Assembly: GCA_023422775.1 (NCBI GenBank)
Contig: JAFAGM010000089.1
Location: 1 to 64,000, forward strand
DNA from: Pseudomonadota bacterium
Lineage (GTDB): Bacteria; Pseudomonadota; Alphaproteobacteria; Rhizobiales; Xanthobacteraceae
Length of the DNA stretch: 64,000 nt
Direction: 5' to 3'
Below the pieces are notes generated by a model. It saw only the letters and a list, made by a program, of their open reading frames with translations, was not told the origin of the DNA and did no database searches. Made by a program: the position numbers and the translations under genes. Below, piece by piece: positions 25,068-33,899 of this stretch (position 1 is its first letter; each line of letters opens with the position of its first letter).

Positions 25068-28000
25068 CTACTTCGCCGCGGGCGACATTGCCGGCGGTGC
25101 CGCCGGCGGGCCCTTGGCCGGCGGCTCGTTGTGATGATCCGATCCGTGCCCGCCTTCATCCGGCTCGCCGCGGGAGACCAGCAGCTTCTGGCCGAAGCGC
25201 CAGCACAGCGCGCCGAAGTCATCCATCACCATGAACATCGCGGGCACGAACACCAGCGACAGGATGGTGGAGAATATCAGACCGCCGATCACGGCGAGCG
25301 CCATCGGCGAGCGGAATTCGCCGCCGGCGCCGAAGGCCAGCGCCGATGGCATCATGCCTGCGGCCATCGCGATCGTCGTCATCACGATCGGGCGGGCGCG
25401 TTTCATGCCGGCGTCGATGATGGCCTCGTCGCGTTTCTTGCCCTCACGGATCGCTTCGACCGCGAATTCGACCAGCATGATGGCGTTCTTGGTGACGATG
25501 CCCATCAGCATCAGGATGCCGATCCACACTGGCGTGGTGAGCTGCTTGCCCGTGAGCAGCAGGGCCATGATCGCGCCGCCGATCGAAAGCGGCAGCGAGA
25601 ACAGGATCGTGATCGGTTGCAGGAAGGTGCCGAACAGCAGCACCAGCACCGCATAGACCATCATCAGGCCCGCGGTAATCGCGGTAGCAAAGCCTTCCGA
25701 CAATTCGGCGAGGCTTTCGGCGTCGCCCGACGGGCTGACCCGCACGCCCTTCGGCAGGCTCTTCATGACCGGAAGTTCGTAGATCAGCTTGGTGGCGTCG
25801 CCGAGCGCCGCGGTGCCGACGAGGTCGGCGGCCACCGTCGCCTGCCGTTCGCGGTCGTAGCGGTTGATGCTGGTCGGTCCCTGATCGAGCTGGATGTCGG
25901 CGACGACAGACAAGGGGACACCGCCGCGTTCGCCGCGCTGTCCGAGCGGCACACGCAATTGCTGCAGCATCTGCAGGTCGCTTCGCGCGCTGTCCTCGAG
26001 CTGCACCCGGATCGGCACCTGGCGGTCGCCCGCGTCGAATTTCGCCAGTGCCGGACCGACGTCGCCGATGGTGGCGACGCGGATCGTCTGCGACAGGCTC
26101 TCGGTCGAGACGCCAAGCCGCGCCGCGAGTTCCGCCCGCGGCCGGATGCGAAGCTCGGGCCGGTCGAGCGAGGTTTCCGAGATCACGTTGGCGATGATCG
26201 GAATCCGCTTCATCTGCGTCGCCAGTTCGCTGGCGACGTTGTTGACGATGTTGCTGTCGACGCCGGTCACGACCAGCGAAATCGCGCGCAGGCCATTCTC
26301 GTCGAGGAACCAGAAGCGGATGTCGGGGACGTTCTCGAGCTCCTGGCCGATCTCGAGTTCGAGCTGCCGCTGGGTAATCTTGCGGTCGCCTTTCGGCGTG
26401 TAGTTGATGATCAGCGCGGCGCGGCGGACTTCCTGTGTGCCCGGCGGCACCCGGCCGCCGTCGACGAAAATGCTCTTCACCTCGGGGCGCTTGCGCAGGC
26501 GCGCGACGATTTCTTCCGTCACCTTCTCGGTATAGGCGAGCTGCGAGCCCGGCGGCAGTTCCATCGCCAGCAGCGAGCGCGCGGTGTCCTGCGCCGGCAG
26601 GAAGCCCTGCGGCAGCAGCGTGATGCTCCAGATCGAGGCGGCGAACACGCCGAAGCCGATCAGCACCGTGATGAAGTAGTGCTTCACCGACCATGTGACG
26701 AGCCTGGTGTAGGTCGTCAGGATGCGTCCGGGCGGTGGGTCCTCGTGCGGGTGATCCTTCAGGAAGTAGGCCGCCAGCACCGGCGTGACGAAGCGCGCGG
26801 CGAGCAGCGAGAAGAACACCTGCACCGACACCGTGATGCCGAACTGCTTGAAGAACTGCCCGGCGATCCCCGACATGAAGCTGGCGGGCGCGAAGATCGC
26901 GATGATGGTCAGCGAAATCGCGATCACGGCGAGGCCGATCTCGTCGGCGGCTTCGAGCGCGGCGCGATAGGGCGATTTGCCCATGCGCATGTGGCGCACG
27001 ATGTTCTCGATCTCGACGATGGCGTCGTCGACCAGGATGCCCGTCGACAGCGTGATCGCGAGGAAGGAAACCAGGTTCAGCGAGAAGCCGAGCAGGTCCA
27101 TTGCCCAGAACGCCGGGAAGATCGACAGCGGCAGCGATATCGCGGCGATGATGGTGGCGCGGATGTCGCGCAGAAACAGCAAGACGACGACGACCGCGAG
27201 GATCGCACCTTCGAACAGTGTCGAGATCGCGGCGTGGTAATTGCCCTTGGTGAATTCGACCGAAGTGTCGATCAGCTTCAAGTCGACGTCGGGGTAGGCG
27301 GCTTTCAGCGCCTCAATGCGCTTCTCCACGGCCTCGGCCACCTTCACGTCGCTGGCGCCCTTGGAGCGCTTGATGCCGAGCGCCACCACGGGCTCGCCGT
27401 TGAAGCGGGCAAAGGTCCGGCGGTCGGCGATGGTGTCGGTAACGGTGCCGAGATCGTCGAGCCGCACCTCGCCGCCGCCGAACAGCGGGATCATGGTGCC
27501 GGCGAGTTCGTTGAGCGTCTTGGCGCCGGCGAGCGTGCGGATCGCCTGGTCGTTCTTGCCGATTTCGGCGCGGCCGCCGGCGAGGTCGACATTGGTGCCG
27601 CGCAGGATCTGGCTGACATTGACGGCGGTGAGCCCTGCGGCCTGCAGCCGGTCGGGGTCGAGCGAGACGAGAATTTCGCGCTCGACGCCGCCGATACGCT
27701 CGACCTGCGCCACGCCGCGCACGCCCTGCAGCGCGCGCTTGACGACGTCGTCGACGAAATAGGAGAGCTGCTCCGGCGTCTTGCCCGGCGAGATCGCGGC
27801 ATAGGTGACGATCGGCAGGCCGATCACGTCGACGCGCTGGATCAGCGGCTCGTTGACATTCTGTGGCAGGTTGGCGCGAACGCGCGTAACCGCGTCCTTG
27901 ACGTCGTTGAGCGCGCGGTCGGTGTTGGTCTCCAGCGCGAACTGGATCGTCGTCACCGAGAGGCCATCGGTGATCGAGGATGAAATATGCCGCACGCCCT

Positions 28001-28229
28001 CGACGCCGGAGACGCCGTCCTCGATGGTCTTGGTGACCTGGCTCTCCAACTCGGCGGGGGCCGCGCCGAACTGCGCCACCGCAACCGAGATCACCGGAAT
28101 GTCGGCGCTGGGCAGCCGCGTCACGGCGAGCTTGGTGAAACTCACCCAGCCGAGCACCAGCAGGATGATCGAGAAAACGACCGAAGGCAGCGGGTTCCGG
28201 ATCGACCATGCCGAGATATTCAAAGCCAT
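25068..28229 (-). CDS. RND efflux pump inner-membrane transporter (HAE-1 / AcrB type)
   Basis: The 1053-residue protein is typical in length for HAE-1 pumps. It begins ISAWSIRNPLPSVVFSIILL. The proton-relay Asp pair is in TLSTGILVDDAIVEIENIVR in TM4. The docking-domain and porter repeats are duplicated (residues about 40-330 and 560-870). The second TM block contains GALVVTGVDSNIVNNVAS-type and ILMLMGIVTKNAIMLVEFAV segments, and the last helices sit near AMAAGMMPSALAFGAGGEFR. It exports hydrophobic compounds by proton antiport as a trimer. The stop of the adaptor gene (28229-28231) overlaps its ATG by one base, so the two are translationally coupled. An outer-membrane factor is not present in the window. 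Confidence 0.93.
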   Translation of the reverse strand: MALNISAWSIRNPLPSVVFSIILLVLGWVSFTKLAVTRLPSADIPVISVAVAQFGAAPAELESQVTKTIEDGVSGVEGVRHISSSITDGLSVTTIQFALETNTDRALNDVKDAVTRVRANLPQNVNEPLIQRVDVIGLPIVTYAAISPGKTPEQLSYFVDDVVKRALQGVRGVAQVERIGGVEREILVSLDPDRLQAAGLTAVNVSQILRGTNVDLAGGRAEIGKNDQAIRTLAGAKTLNELAGTMIPLFGGGEVRLDDLGTVTDTIADRRTFARFNGEPVVALGIKRSKGASDVKVAEAVEKRIEALKAAYPDVDLKLIDTSVEFTKGNYHAAISTLFEGAILAVVVVLLFLRDIRATIIAAISLPLSIFPAFWAMDLLGFSLNLVSFLAITLSTGILVDDAIVEIENIVRHMRMGKSPYRAALEAADEIGLAVIAISLTIIAIFAPASFMSGIAGQFFKQFGITVSVQVFFSLLAARFVTPVLAAYFLKDHPHEDPPPGRILTTYTRLVTWSVKHYFITVLIGFGVFAASIWSITLLPQGFLPAQDTARSLLAMELPPGSQLAYTEKVTEEIVARLRKRPEVKSIFVDGGRVPPGTQEVRRAALIINYTPKGDRKITQRQLELEIGQELENVPDIRFWFLDENGLRAISLVVTGVDSNIVNNVASELATQMKRIPIIANVISETSLDRPELRIRPRAELAARLGVSTESLSQTIRVATIGDVGPALAKFDAGDRQVPIRVQLEDSARSDLQMLQQLRVPLGQRGERGGVPLSVVADIQLDQGPTSINRYDRERQATVAADLVGTAALGDATKLIYELPVMKSLPKGVRVSPSGDAESLAELSEGFATAITAGLMMVYAVLVLLFGTFLQPITILFSLPLSIGGAIMALLLTGKQLTTPVWIGILMLMGIVTKNAIMLVEFAVEAIREGKKRDEAIIDAGMKRARPIVMTTIAMAAGMMPSALAFGAGGEFRSPMALAVIGGLIFSTILSLVFVPAMFMVMDDFGALCWRFGQKLLVSRGEPDEGGHGSDHHNEPPAKGPPAAPPAMSPAAK

Positions 28230-29152
28230 TAGCGTGCCCGCGTGCGCTCGAGTTCATCGGCGAACATGGTCCTGACCTGGTCGCCGTCATGCAGGGACGT
28301 GCCAGCATCGGCCACGACGGTTTCGCCGACGTCGAGGCCTTCAAGAATTTCCGTTGAGGTGTCGGAGGTAAGGCCGACCCGCACCTTTCGCGTCTCGATC
28401 GTGTTGCCCTTGACGACCTGAACCGTCAGGCGGTCGATGGCGGTGCGAGGCACCGCGACGCCGCACGAGCGCTTGGCGTCGATATTGGCGCGGGCGAACA
28501 TGCCGACCTTGAGCGAGGGATTGTTGTTGAGCGAGATCCTGACCTTGCCGAGCTGGGTGGCGCGGTCGATCTGCGGCGAGATCTGCCGGACCTTGCCGAC
28601 GACATCAGGCGCGTCGTCGCGGCTGATGCGCACGGTCGCGCCCGGGTTGAGCTTGAGCAGATGGACGCTGGGCACTTCGGCGTCGAGTTCGATTTCATTG
28701 TTGACCGAGATGCGGAACATCGGGCCGGCCTGCGGCGAGGCCGGCGCGCCGACCGCGGTCCTGACTTCGGTGACGAGGCCGGCGGCAGGCGCACGCAGCG
28801 TTATCGGGCCGGTTCGGCCGGCGGGGGTGCCGGGAATCTGCGGCGGCGCGGTGAGGCGCGCCAGCTCCTGATTTTCGGTGACGGTATCGCCTTCCTTGAC
28901 GAACAGGTCGGTCACCCTCGAGCCTTCCTGATCGACGCCGACCTGCGCTTCGCGGCGCGGCACGATGAAGCCCGTGACCCGGACCATGTCGGAGAAGCAG
29001 GCGTTGGTGGATTTGGTCACGATGACTAGCGCCTGGCCCGGCGTGTCCTTTTCTTCGGCGCGTGGGCGGTGCTCGAACCAGTAATAGCCGACGGCCAGAA
29101 CGGCAACGAATGCCACTCCGAGCGCTGGTTTGAGGTATTCGGAGAATTTCAT
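28229..29152 (-). CDS. RND periplasmic adaptor (membrane fusion protein)
   Basis: The 307-residue adaptor has an N-terminal anchor (YLKPALGVAFVAVLAVGYYW). Landmarks are VRVTGFIVPRREAQVGVDQE, then LFVKEGDTVTENQELARLTA for the first half-lipoyl motif, and LRAPAAGLVTEVRTAVGAPA for the second. The beta-barrel segments are VPSVHLLKLNPGATVRISRD and GKVRISLNNNPSLKVGMFAR. The C-terminal GLDVGETVVADAGTSLHDGD closes the membrane-proximal domain. It bridges the pump at 25068 to an outer-membrane channel and shares a Cys pair with the orphan adaptor at 13765. The first gene of the operon: a Rho-independent-like hairpin (29245-29277) lies just upstream. Confidence 0.92.
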   Translation of the reverse strand: MKFSEYLKPALGVAFVAVLAVGYYWFEHRPRAEEKDTPGQALVIVTKSTNACFSDMVRVTGFIVPRREAQVGVDQEGSRVTDLFVKEGDTVTENQELARLTAPPQIPGTPAGRTGPITLRAPAAGLVTEVRTAVGAPASPQAGPMFRISVNNEIELDAEVPSVHLLKLNPGATVRISRDDAPDVVGKVRQISPQIDRATQLGKVRISLNNNPSLKVGMFARANIDAKRSCGVAVPRTAIDRLTVQVVKGNTIETRKVRVGLTSDTSTEILEGLDVGETVVADAGTSLHDGDQVRTMFADELERTRAR

Positions 29153-29244
29153 CGCCGGATCAATCCAGACTGGAAGTCAAATCAACGGGCCACATCGGGT
29201 CGGCCGGGAAACCTGCCGACGAACCTGTCATGGAGCCCAAAACG

Positions 29245-29277
29245 AATACGTCCCGCACGGGTGCTGCGGGACGTATT
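29245..29277 (-). terminator. Rho-independent terminator after the ompA-type gene
   Basis: Perfect 13-bp stem AATACGTCCCGCA / TGCGGGACGTATT with a 7-nt loop (CGGGTGC). On the minus strand the hairpin is followed by TTCGTTTTGGG, a short T-rich run. It lies 60-95 bp beyond the OmpA-like stop, before the next operon. Confidence 0.8.
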
Positions 29278-29338
29278 GTAGCCGGAAACGATTGGTCCGC
29301 GCCACGCCCTAACTTGCAGGACCTTACTAGCAAGGACC

Positions 29339-30010
29339 TTACTTGGATGCGTTTGCCGCGGTCGACTTGTTTTCCATGTTCACGACCTGAACGCGGCGGT
29401 TCACTTCGGCAAGTGGCTGGCTCGGATCCTTGAGCTTGCTCTTGCCGTAACCGACGGTGACGAGGTCGGTGCCGTTGATGCCGTACTTGTCGACGAGATA
29501 GCGCTTGATCGAGTCGGCACGGCGCTCGGACAGATCCTGGTTGTAGCCTTCACTGCCCGCCGCGTCGGTGTGGCCCGCCACCACGAAGGTCGAGCCTTTG
29601 AGGTCGTTGCTGGTCAGCGCGCGGCCGAGCGCCTGAACCGACGGCAGCGATTTTGCGCTGATGTCGGCCGAGTTGTAGTCGAAGTTGATCTCCAGATCGA
29701 TCTTCGGCTTGTCCTTGACGACGGCGGCGATTTCCTCGCGCTCGGCGACCGACAGCGACCGCGAGGAACGGCCACGGAATTTCTGCACGAGCTTGCCCTC
29801 GGCGGCAGCAGCGGCGGGATCGGCGGTGGCCTGCTGCGGGCCGACCGAAAGGCCACGGGTCAGCGGCTTCTTTTCCGGCGCCAGCGCGCGAAGGATCTGA
29901 TCCTCGCTGACGTTCTTGTCCTGCGCGCCTGCAGGTCCAGCGCCGAAGGCGCCAATCGCCGCGACGGTCAGGATCGCGGTAAGGGTTTTCGTTGCTGAGA
30001 TTCGCGACAT
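29339..30010 (-). CDS. OmpA-family outer-membrane/peptidoglycan-binding protein
   Basis: The protein is 223 residues from ATG 30010, with a signal peptide (LTAILTVAAIGAFGAGPAGA) cleaved before QDKNVSEDQ. The middle region is polar and Ala-rich. The C-terminal OmpA-like peptidoglycan-binding domain (about 120-215) shows EINFDYNSADISAKSLPSVQ, VVAGHTDAAGSEGYNQDLSE, RRADSIKRYLVDKYG and NRRVQVV at the end. The TDAAG and NxxLSxxRA pattern is family-typical. It presumably links the outer membrane or a periplasmic complex to peptidoglycan. It is followed by a strong terminator. A pseudo-caspase TPR gene lies upstream in the same orientation (126 bp gap) and could be co-transcribed. Confidence 0.88.
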   Translation of the reverse strand: MSRISATKTLTAILTVAAIGAFGAGPAGAQDKNVSEDQILRALAPEKKPLTRGLSVGPQQATADPAAAAAEGKLVQKFRGRSSRSLSVAEREEIAAVVKDKPKIDLEINFDYNSADISAKSLPSVQALGRALTSNDLKGSTFVVAGHTDAAGSEGYNQDLSERRADSIKRYLVDKYGINGTDLVTVGYGKSKLKDPSQPLAEVNRRVQVVNMENKSTAANASK

Positions 30011-30136
30011 TGCCAGTCCCCTGGTTCCAACGTGATTCAAGTATGGCAGGCGATCATCCAATACGGCCTGCGTCTTGTTAGTCTGAGCCACCCGCTCCGC
30101 GGTTCGATGGACAGGCGGCTTCGCCTTAAATATTCG

Positions 30137-31630
30137 TCACTGTACCCCGTAATCGGCGAATTCCTTGGCAATATTCGGATCCATCGCCTTCGCGTTGTTG
30201 ATATCCAGGTCGCCTTCGGCAATCGAGCCGTTGCGCTTCTTGGCGAGGCCGCGTCCGTACAGCGACGAGGTCAATCGGGGGTTGATCTTGAGGGCGGCAT
30301 CGAAATCGGCGATTGCATTCTTGGTCTGGCCGCTCTTCAGGTTCACAAGGCCGCGGCTGTCCAGCGCGTCGACGAAATTCGGGCGCAGCCGCAGCGCTTC
30401 GTTGCAATCCTTCAGGGCCGCCTGCAGGTCGCCGATGACGGTGCGGGTCCAGCAGCGGTTGTTGTAGGCCTCGACGTCCTTTGGATTCAGCCGCAGCGAA
30501 TTGTTGAAGTCCTTGATGGCGAGTTCGTAGGCGCCCTTGCTGGCATAGACCTGCCCGCGCCGGTACAGCGCGGCTCCATCGTCCGGATTGTCGTTCAGCC
30601 TGGCCGTCAGGGTCTTGATGGTCGGATCATCGGCAAGCGCAGGCGCCACAGGGGCGCTGGGCGCGCTCTCGACCGGTTTGGCCGGCGGCGGGGGCGGAGG
30701 AATGGCGGCTTCAGCCGGCCTGGGTGGCGGCGGCGAGGGGGGCGGCGGAGGCGACGGCGGCGCCACGGCCACCTGAGGTGCAGGCGGTGCGGGCGGCGGC
30801 GCCGGAGCGGCCACGGCAGGCGGCGGGCTCGGCGGTGGCGAACTCGCTGGCGGTGGGCTTGCGGGGCGCGGGCCGGTGCCGCTCGGAATGAACGAGAAGT
30901 CCTCGGCCAGCGAGGACGAAATCCACGGCACCTGTTCGCTGCGCGAGGCACGAGTGACGCCGACCCGGGTGCGGTTCAGCGTTTCCTCCGCCATCAGGTC
31001 GGGCGTGCGGATTTCCTTCAGCAACTCCCTCACGAACAGGCTGCGGTCGCTGCCGTTGTCGGAGATCACCGACGAAAGCGCCGCCGAATACATTACCAGC
31101 GTGCCGTTCGGCGCGATCACCGGCGCGAGGCCGGCGGAAAAGCTCCGAAACCGGCGCTCGAACGGATTGCGCCTGGAAGCGTCGATCAGGGCGATCTTGA
31201 CGCCCGCGCCGCGGCTGTTGATTTCGCCGAGCACCGTCTCGAGGCTGAAACCGTCACGGCGCACGTCCGGCTCGGTCCAGATCTGGGCATCGACCGGAAT
31301 CATGTAGCTTTGCCGGCTCGACTGCACGCCAAAGCCGGAGAAGAAAATCAGCGCGACCGATCCCGGCTTGATCTTGCCGTAGAGGCGGTCAAAGGCGCGG
31401 CGCATCTGCTCGCCGGTCAGGTTCTCGCCGATGTCGACACTGAAACCGTCGCGCTTGAGTTCGTCGGCGATGTCGCGCGCGTCGTTGATCGGCTCCTTCA
31501 GCGGTGCTTCGGCATCCGGATATTTCGCGTTGCCGATGACCAGCGCGTAACGTTCGCCGGCCGCGAACGATGGGCCCACCGAGACGACCGAAAAAATCGA
31601 GGCAACAAGCAATGCAAGGCGGATTTTCAT
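30137..31630 (-). CDS. Periplasmic caspase-like protein with dead active site and TPR repeats
   Basis: The protein is 497 residues from ATG 31630, with a signal peptide (IRLALLVASIFSVVSVGPSF). The caspase-like domain (about 25-250) starts RYALVIGNAKYPDAEAPLKE. The histidine position reads FFSGFGVQSS (Phe in place of His) and the cysteine position reads ALIDASRRNP (Ser in place of Cys), so the catalytic pair is lost. A Pro/Ala-rich linker (about 260-350; runs of PPP) follows. The C-terminal TPR solenoid comprises GAALYRRGQVYASKGAYELA, IKDFNNSLRLNPKDVEAYNN, and two more units to the end. Same architecture and same substitutions as the shorter protein at 12779, so the two are paralogues. Confidence 0.85.
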   Translation of the reverse strand: MKIRLALLVASIFSVVSVGPSFAAGERYALVIGNAKYPDAEAPLKEPINDARDIADELKRDGFSVDIGENLTGEQMRRAFDRLYGKIKPGSVALIFFSGFGVQSSRQSYMIPVDAQIWTEPDVRRDGFSLETVLGEINSRGAGVKIALIDASRRNPFERRFRSFSAGLAPVIAPNGTLVMYSAALSSVISDNGSDRSLFVRELLKEIRTPDLMAEETLNRTRVGVTRASRSEQVPWISSSLAEDFSFIPSGTGPRPASPPPASSPPPSPPPAVAAPAPPPAPPAPQVAVAPPSPPPPPSPPPPRPAEAAIPPPPPPAKPVESAPSAPVAPALADDPTIKTLTARLNDNPDDGAALYRRGQVYASKGAYELAIKDFNNSLRLNPKDVEAYNNRCWTRTVIGDLQAALKDCNEALRLRPNFVDALDSRGLVNLKSGQTKNAIADFDAALKINPRLTSSLYGRGLAKKRNGSIAEGDLDINNAKAMDPNIAKEFADYGVQ

Positions 31631-32124
31631 ATTGAAGGAGGTCCAGATCACGGCAACCCAGCCAAAATAGCGCCGATACCAGCTCGCGCCGCGGCGAACT
31701 TACTCTACGCATCTGCCATTATCAAACCGCGGCGGCAGCGCGTCAATCGCTTGCGGCGCCGACATTAATTGCGACAATTAACCGCGACGAGCCGCGTCGG
31801 ATGACGGGGAATGGATCGTGCCGGCCAGCGAAAACGGCGCCCGGTTCCAGATCCCGGCCGACGATCCGATTTGCGACAGGGCCCGGCATCGGACCGTCAT
31901 GACCTCTGGTGCTGCATCGCAAACCTCCGTTGACGCAAACTATCCTGGGGCGATGGATTGACATACCTCACTTCAGGCGGGTCCAGTGTGACTCCACTCA
32001 CGTAAATTCTGCTGCCCTGCCATGCCGTTGTCGTCCGTAGCGCGGGTTTGACCTTTGCGGATGACAATGGCTTGGTGCCGGCACCGGCCAAATCTCGACA
32101 CCCAAGAAAAGAAAAGTGACAGCG
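31631..32124. other. 494-bp divergent intergenic region
   Basis: No recognisable gene or known repeat family was seen. It separates the pseudo-caspase/TPR gene from the lactonase-like operon and contains one perfect inverted repeat (31765-31781). Short frames in it look like random high-GC openings. Confidence 0.5.
31765..31781. promoter_or_regulatory. AT-rich inverted repeat, possible operator
   Basis: TTAATTG-CGA-CAATTAA is a perfect 7+7 palindrome about 135 bp upstream of the pseudo-caspase/TPR start and 340 bp upstream of the lactonase-like start. No regulator gene is adjacent. Confidence 0.35.
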
Positions 32125-32931
32125 ATGGGAAATGCCTACGAAATCTACGCGCTGCGCTATGCGACGATGTCGCCGCGCACCCCCAGCATGAATTTTCTGG
32201 CCCCCGATCCGCACGAGACCACAGCGGCGGACCTCGATTATTTCGTCTGGCTGGTTCGCGGCGGTGGCCGCGACATCCTGGTCGATACGGGCTTCAACGC
32301 CGAGGAAGCAAAGGCGCGTGCCCGCAAGCTCACGCTCAACCCGGTCGATGCGCTGGCGAAGTTCGGCGTTTCGGCCGACAGCATCAAGGACGTCATCGTC
32401 ACCCATTTGCACTACGACCACGCCGGCAATCTCGACCGTTTTCCCGGCGCACGATTCCATCTGCAGGAACGCGAGATGAGCTATGCGACCGGTCGCTGCA
32501 TGTGCAACGGCATGCTGCGGCATCCGTTTTCGGTAGAGCACGTCACGACAATGGTGCGCCATGTCTATGGTGAGCGCGTCACCTTCCACTCCGGGGACGG
32601 CGAGATCGCGCCCGGCGTGACCGTGCATCGCGTCGGCGGCCACTCCGACGGCTTGCAGGTGGTCCGGGTCGAGACCGCGCGGGGTCCGGTGGTGCTGGCG
32701 TCGGATGCGGCGCATTACTATGCCAACCTGCAGAAGCGCAGCCCGTTTCCGATCGTCTACAATGTCGGCGACATGGCGCAGGGCTGGGAGACCGTCGAAC
32801 GGCTCGCCGGCCACCCCGATCGGTTCATTCCCGGCCACGATCCGCTGGTGAGCGAGATCTATCCGCGCGCCAGCGACAAGGTGGATGCGTTCGCACTGCA
32901 TCTCGCGCCGTCGCGTTCGTTCGTGAAATAG
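32125..32931 (+). CDS. Metallo-beta-lactamase-fold hydrolase, N-acyl homoserine lactonase type
   Basis: The protein is 268 residues from ATG 32125 (GTG 32116 is an alternative). The metal motif VTHLHYDHAGNLDRFP gives H-x-H-x-D-H. A further ligand histidine is in VHRVGGHSDGLQVV, the bridging Asp in VVLASDAAHYYANL, and the last His in RFIPGHDPLVSE. This pattern fits the AttM/AiiA-like lactonase branch, which opens lactone rings, including those of quorum signals. The N-terminal YEIYALRYATMSPRTPSMNF is typical of the same branch. Downstream genes (HIBADH family, RidA) suggest catabolism of a hydroxy acid rather than pure signal quenching, so the native lactone is uncertain. Confidence 0.85.
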   Translation: MGNAYEIYALRYATMSPRTPSMNFLAPDPHETTAADLDYFVWLVRGGGRDILVDTGFNAEEAKARARKLTLNPVDALAKFGVSADSIKDVIVTHLHYDHAGNLDRFPGARFHLQEREMSYATGRCMCNGMLRHPFSVEHVTTMVRHVYGERVTFHSGDGEIAPGVTVHRVGGHSDGLQVVRVETARGPVVLASDAAHYYANLQKRSPFPIVYNVGDMAQGWETVERLAGHPDRFIPGHDPLVSEIYPRASDKVDAFALHLAPSRSFVK

Positions 32932-33005
32932 CATAGCGTTTTCGAGCGAGGTGGATGCCGGCTCGCGTAAAGAAAACGCGTCAAAAGACAGGTTCAAGAA
33001 AAACA

Positions 33006-33887
33006 ATGTCGGAATACAAGACCATTGGCTTCATCGGCCTCGGCGTGATGGGCGAGCCGATCTGCCGCAACCTCGTCAGGAAGAGCGGCAAGCGCGTCGT
33101 TGCCTTCGATCTGTCGCCGGAGCCGTTGGCGCGCCTGCGTGCCGATGGCGCCGAAATCGCGGCCTCCGTTGCCGATGTCATCGGGCAAAGCGATCTGTTG
33201 TTCCTGTGCCTGCCGAGCGCCAGGCATGTGCGTGCGGTGTTCGAAGGCGACGGCATCCTCAGGAATATCAGGAGTGGTCAGGTCGTCGTCGATCTCGGCA
33301 CTTCCTCGGTCAGCCAGACCCGCGATTTCGCCAGGCAACTGCAGGGCAAGGGCGCGGCCTGGGCCGACGCGCCGATCGCGCGCACGCGGCAGGCGGCGCA
33401 GGACGGCACGCTGAGCGTTATGGTTGGGGCTGTGCCCGCGCTTTACGCCGCGATCGAGCCGCTGATCCGCTGCTTTGCCACCGACGTCACCCATTGCGGC
33501 GAGGTCGGCGCGGGGCAGGTCACAAAAATCCTCAACAACATGGTGCTGTTCGAAACCGTCAACGCGCTGGCCGAAGCGGTCGCGGTGGCGAAGCATAACG
33601 GCGTCGATCCGAAATTGCTGCTCGACACGCTGTCGAAGGGGTCGGCCGACAGCTTTGCCTTGCGCAATCACGGCATGAAGGCGATCGTGCCGGGGAATTT
33701 TCCCGAACGCGCGTTCTCGACCGAATACGCGCTGAAGGACCTGTCCTATGCGCTGGAACTGGCTTCCGATGCCGGTATCAAAATTCGCGGCGCCGAACTG
33801 ATCGGCGCCGTGTTGCAGGAAGCCATCGATGCCGGTTCGGGCGACAATTATTTCCCTGTCATTGCCAGGCACATCGATGGCCGCTAA
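33006..33887 (+). CDS. NAD(P)-dependent beta-hydroxyacid dehydrogenase (HIBADH family)
   Basis: The protein is 293 residues from ATG 33006. The N-terminal Rossmann domain begins KTIGFIGLGVMGEPICRNLV. Family positions visible are the SGKRVVAFDLSPEPLARLRA second strand, the substrate loop VVVDLGTSSVSQTRDFARQL (usually D.ST..P), and the C-terminal domain lysine in GAGQVTKILNNMVLFETVNA, the catalytic lysine of the family (K.xNN). It oxidises 3-hydroxyisobutyrate, tartronate semialdehyde or similar beta-hydroxy acids. An upstream start at 32955 adds an unsupported leader. It is the second gene of a lactonase-dehydrogenase-RidA operon. Confidence 0.88.
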   Translation: MSEYKTIGFIGLGVMGEPICRNLVRKSGKRVVAFDLSPEPLARLRADGAEIAASVADVIGQSDLLFLCLPSARHVRAVFEGDGILRNIRSGQVVVDLGTSSVSQTRDFARQLQGKGAAWADAPIARTRQAAQDGTLSVMVGAVPALYAAIEPLIRCFATDVTHCGEVGAGQVTKILNNMVLFETVNALAEAVAVAKHNGVDPKLLLDTLSKGSADSFALRNHGMKAIVPGNFPERAFSTEYALKDLSYALELASDAGIKIRGAELIGAVLQEAIDAGSGDNYFPVIARHIDGR

Positions 33888-33899
33888 CGGGAGATTACG

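Noticed and set aside
25065..27983. 972-codon open frame on the plus strand
   Set aside because: It is antisense to the RND transporter (25068-28229), whose full domain set is clear. Its product is rich in R, H, D and Q and lacks motifs, as expected for the shadow of a GC-rich gene.
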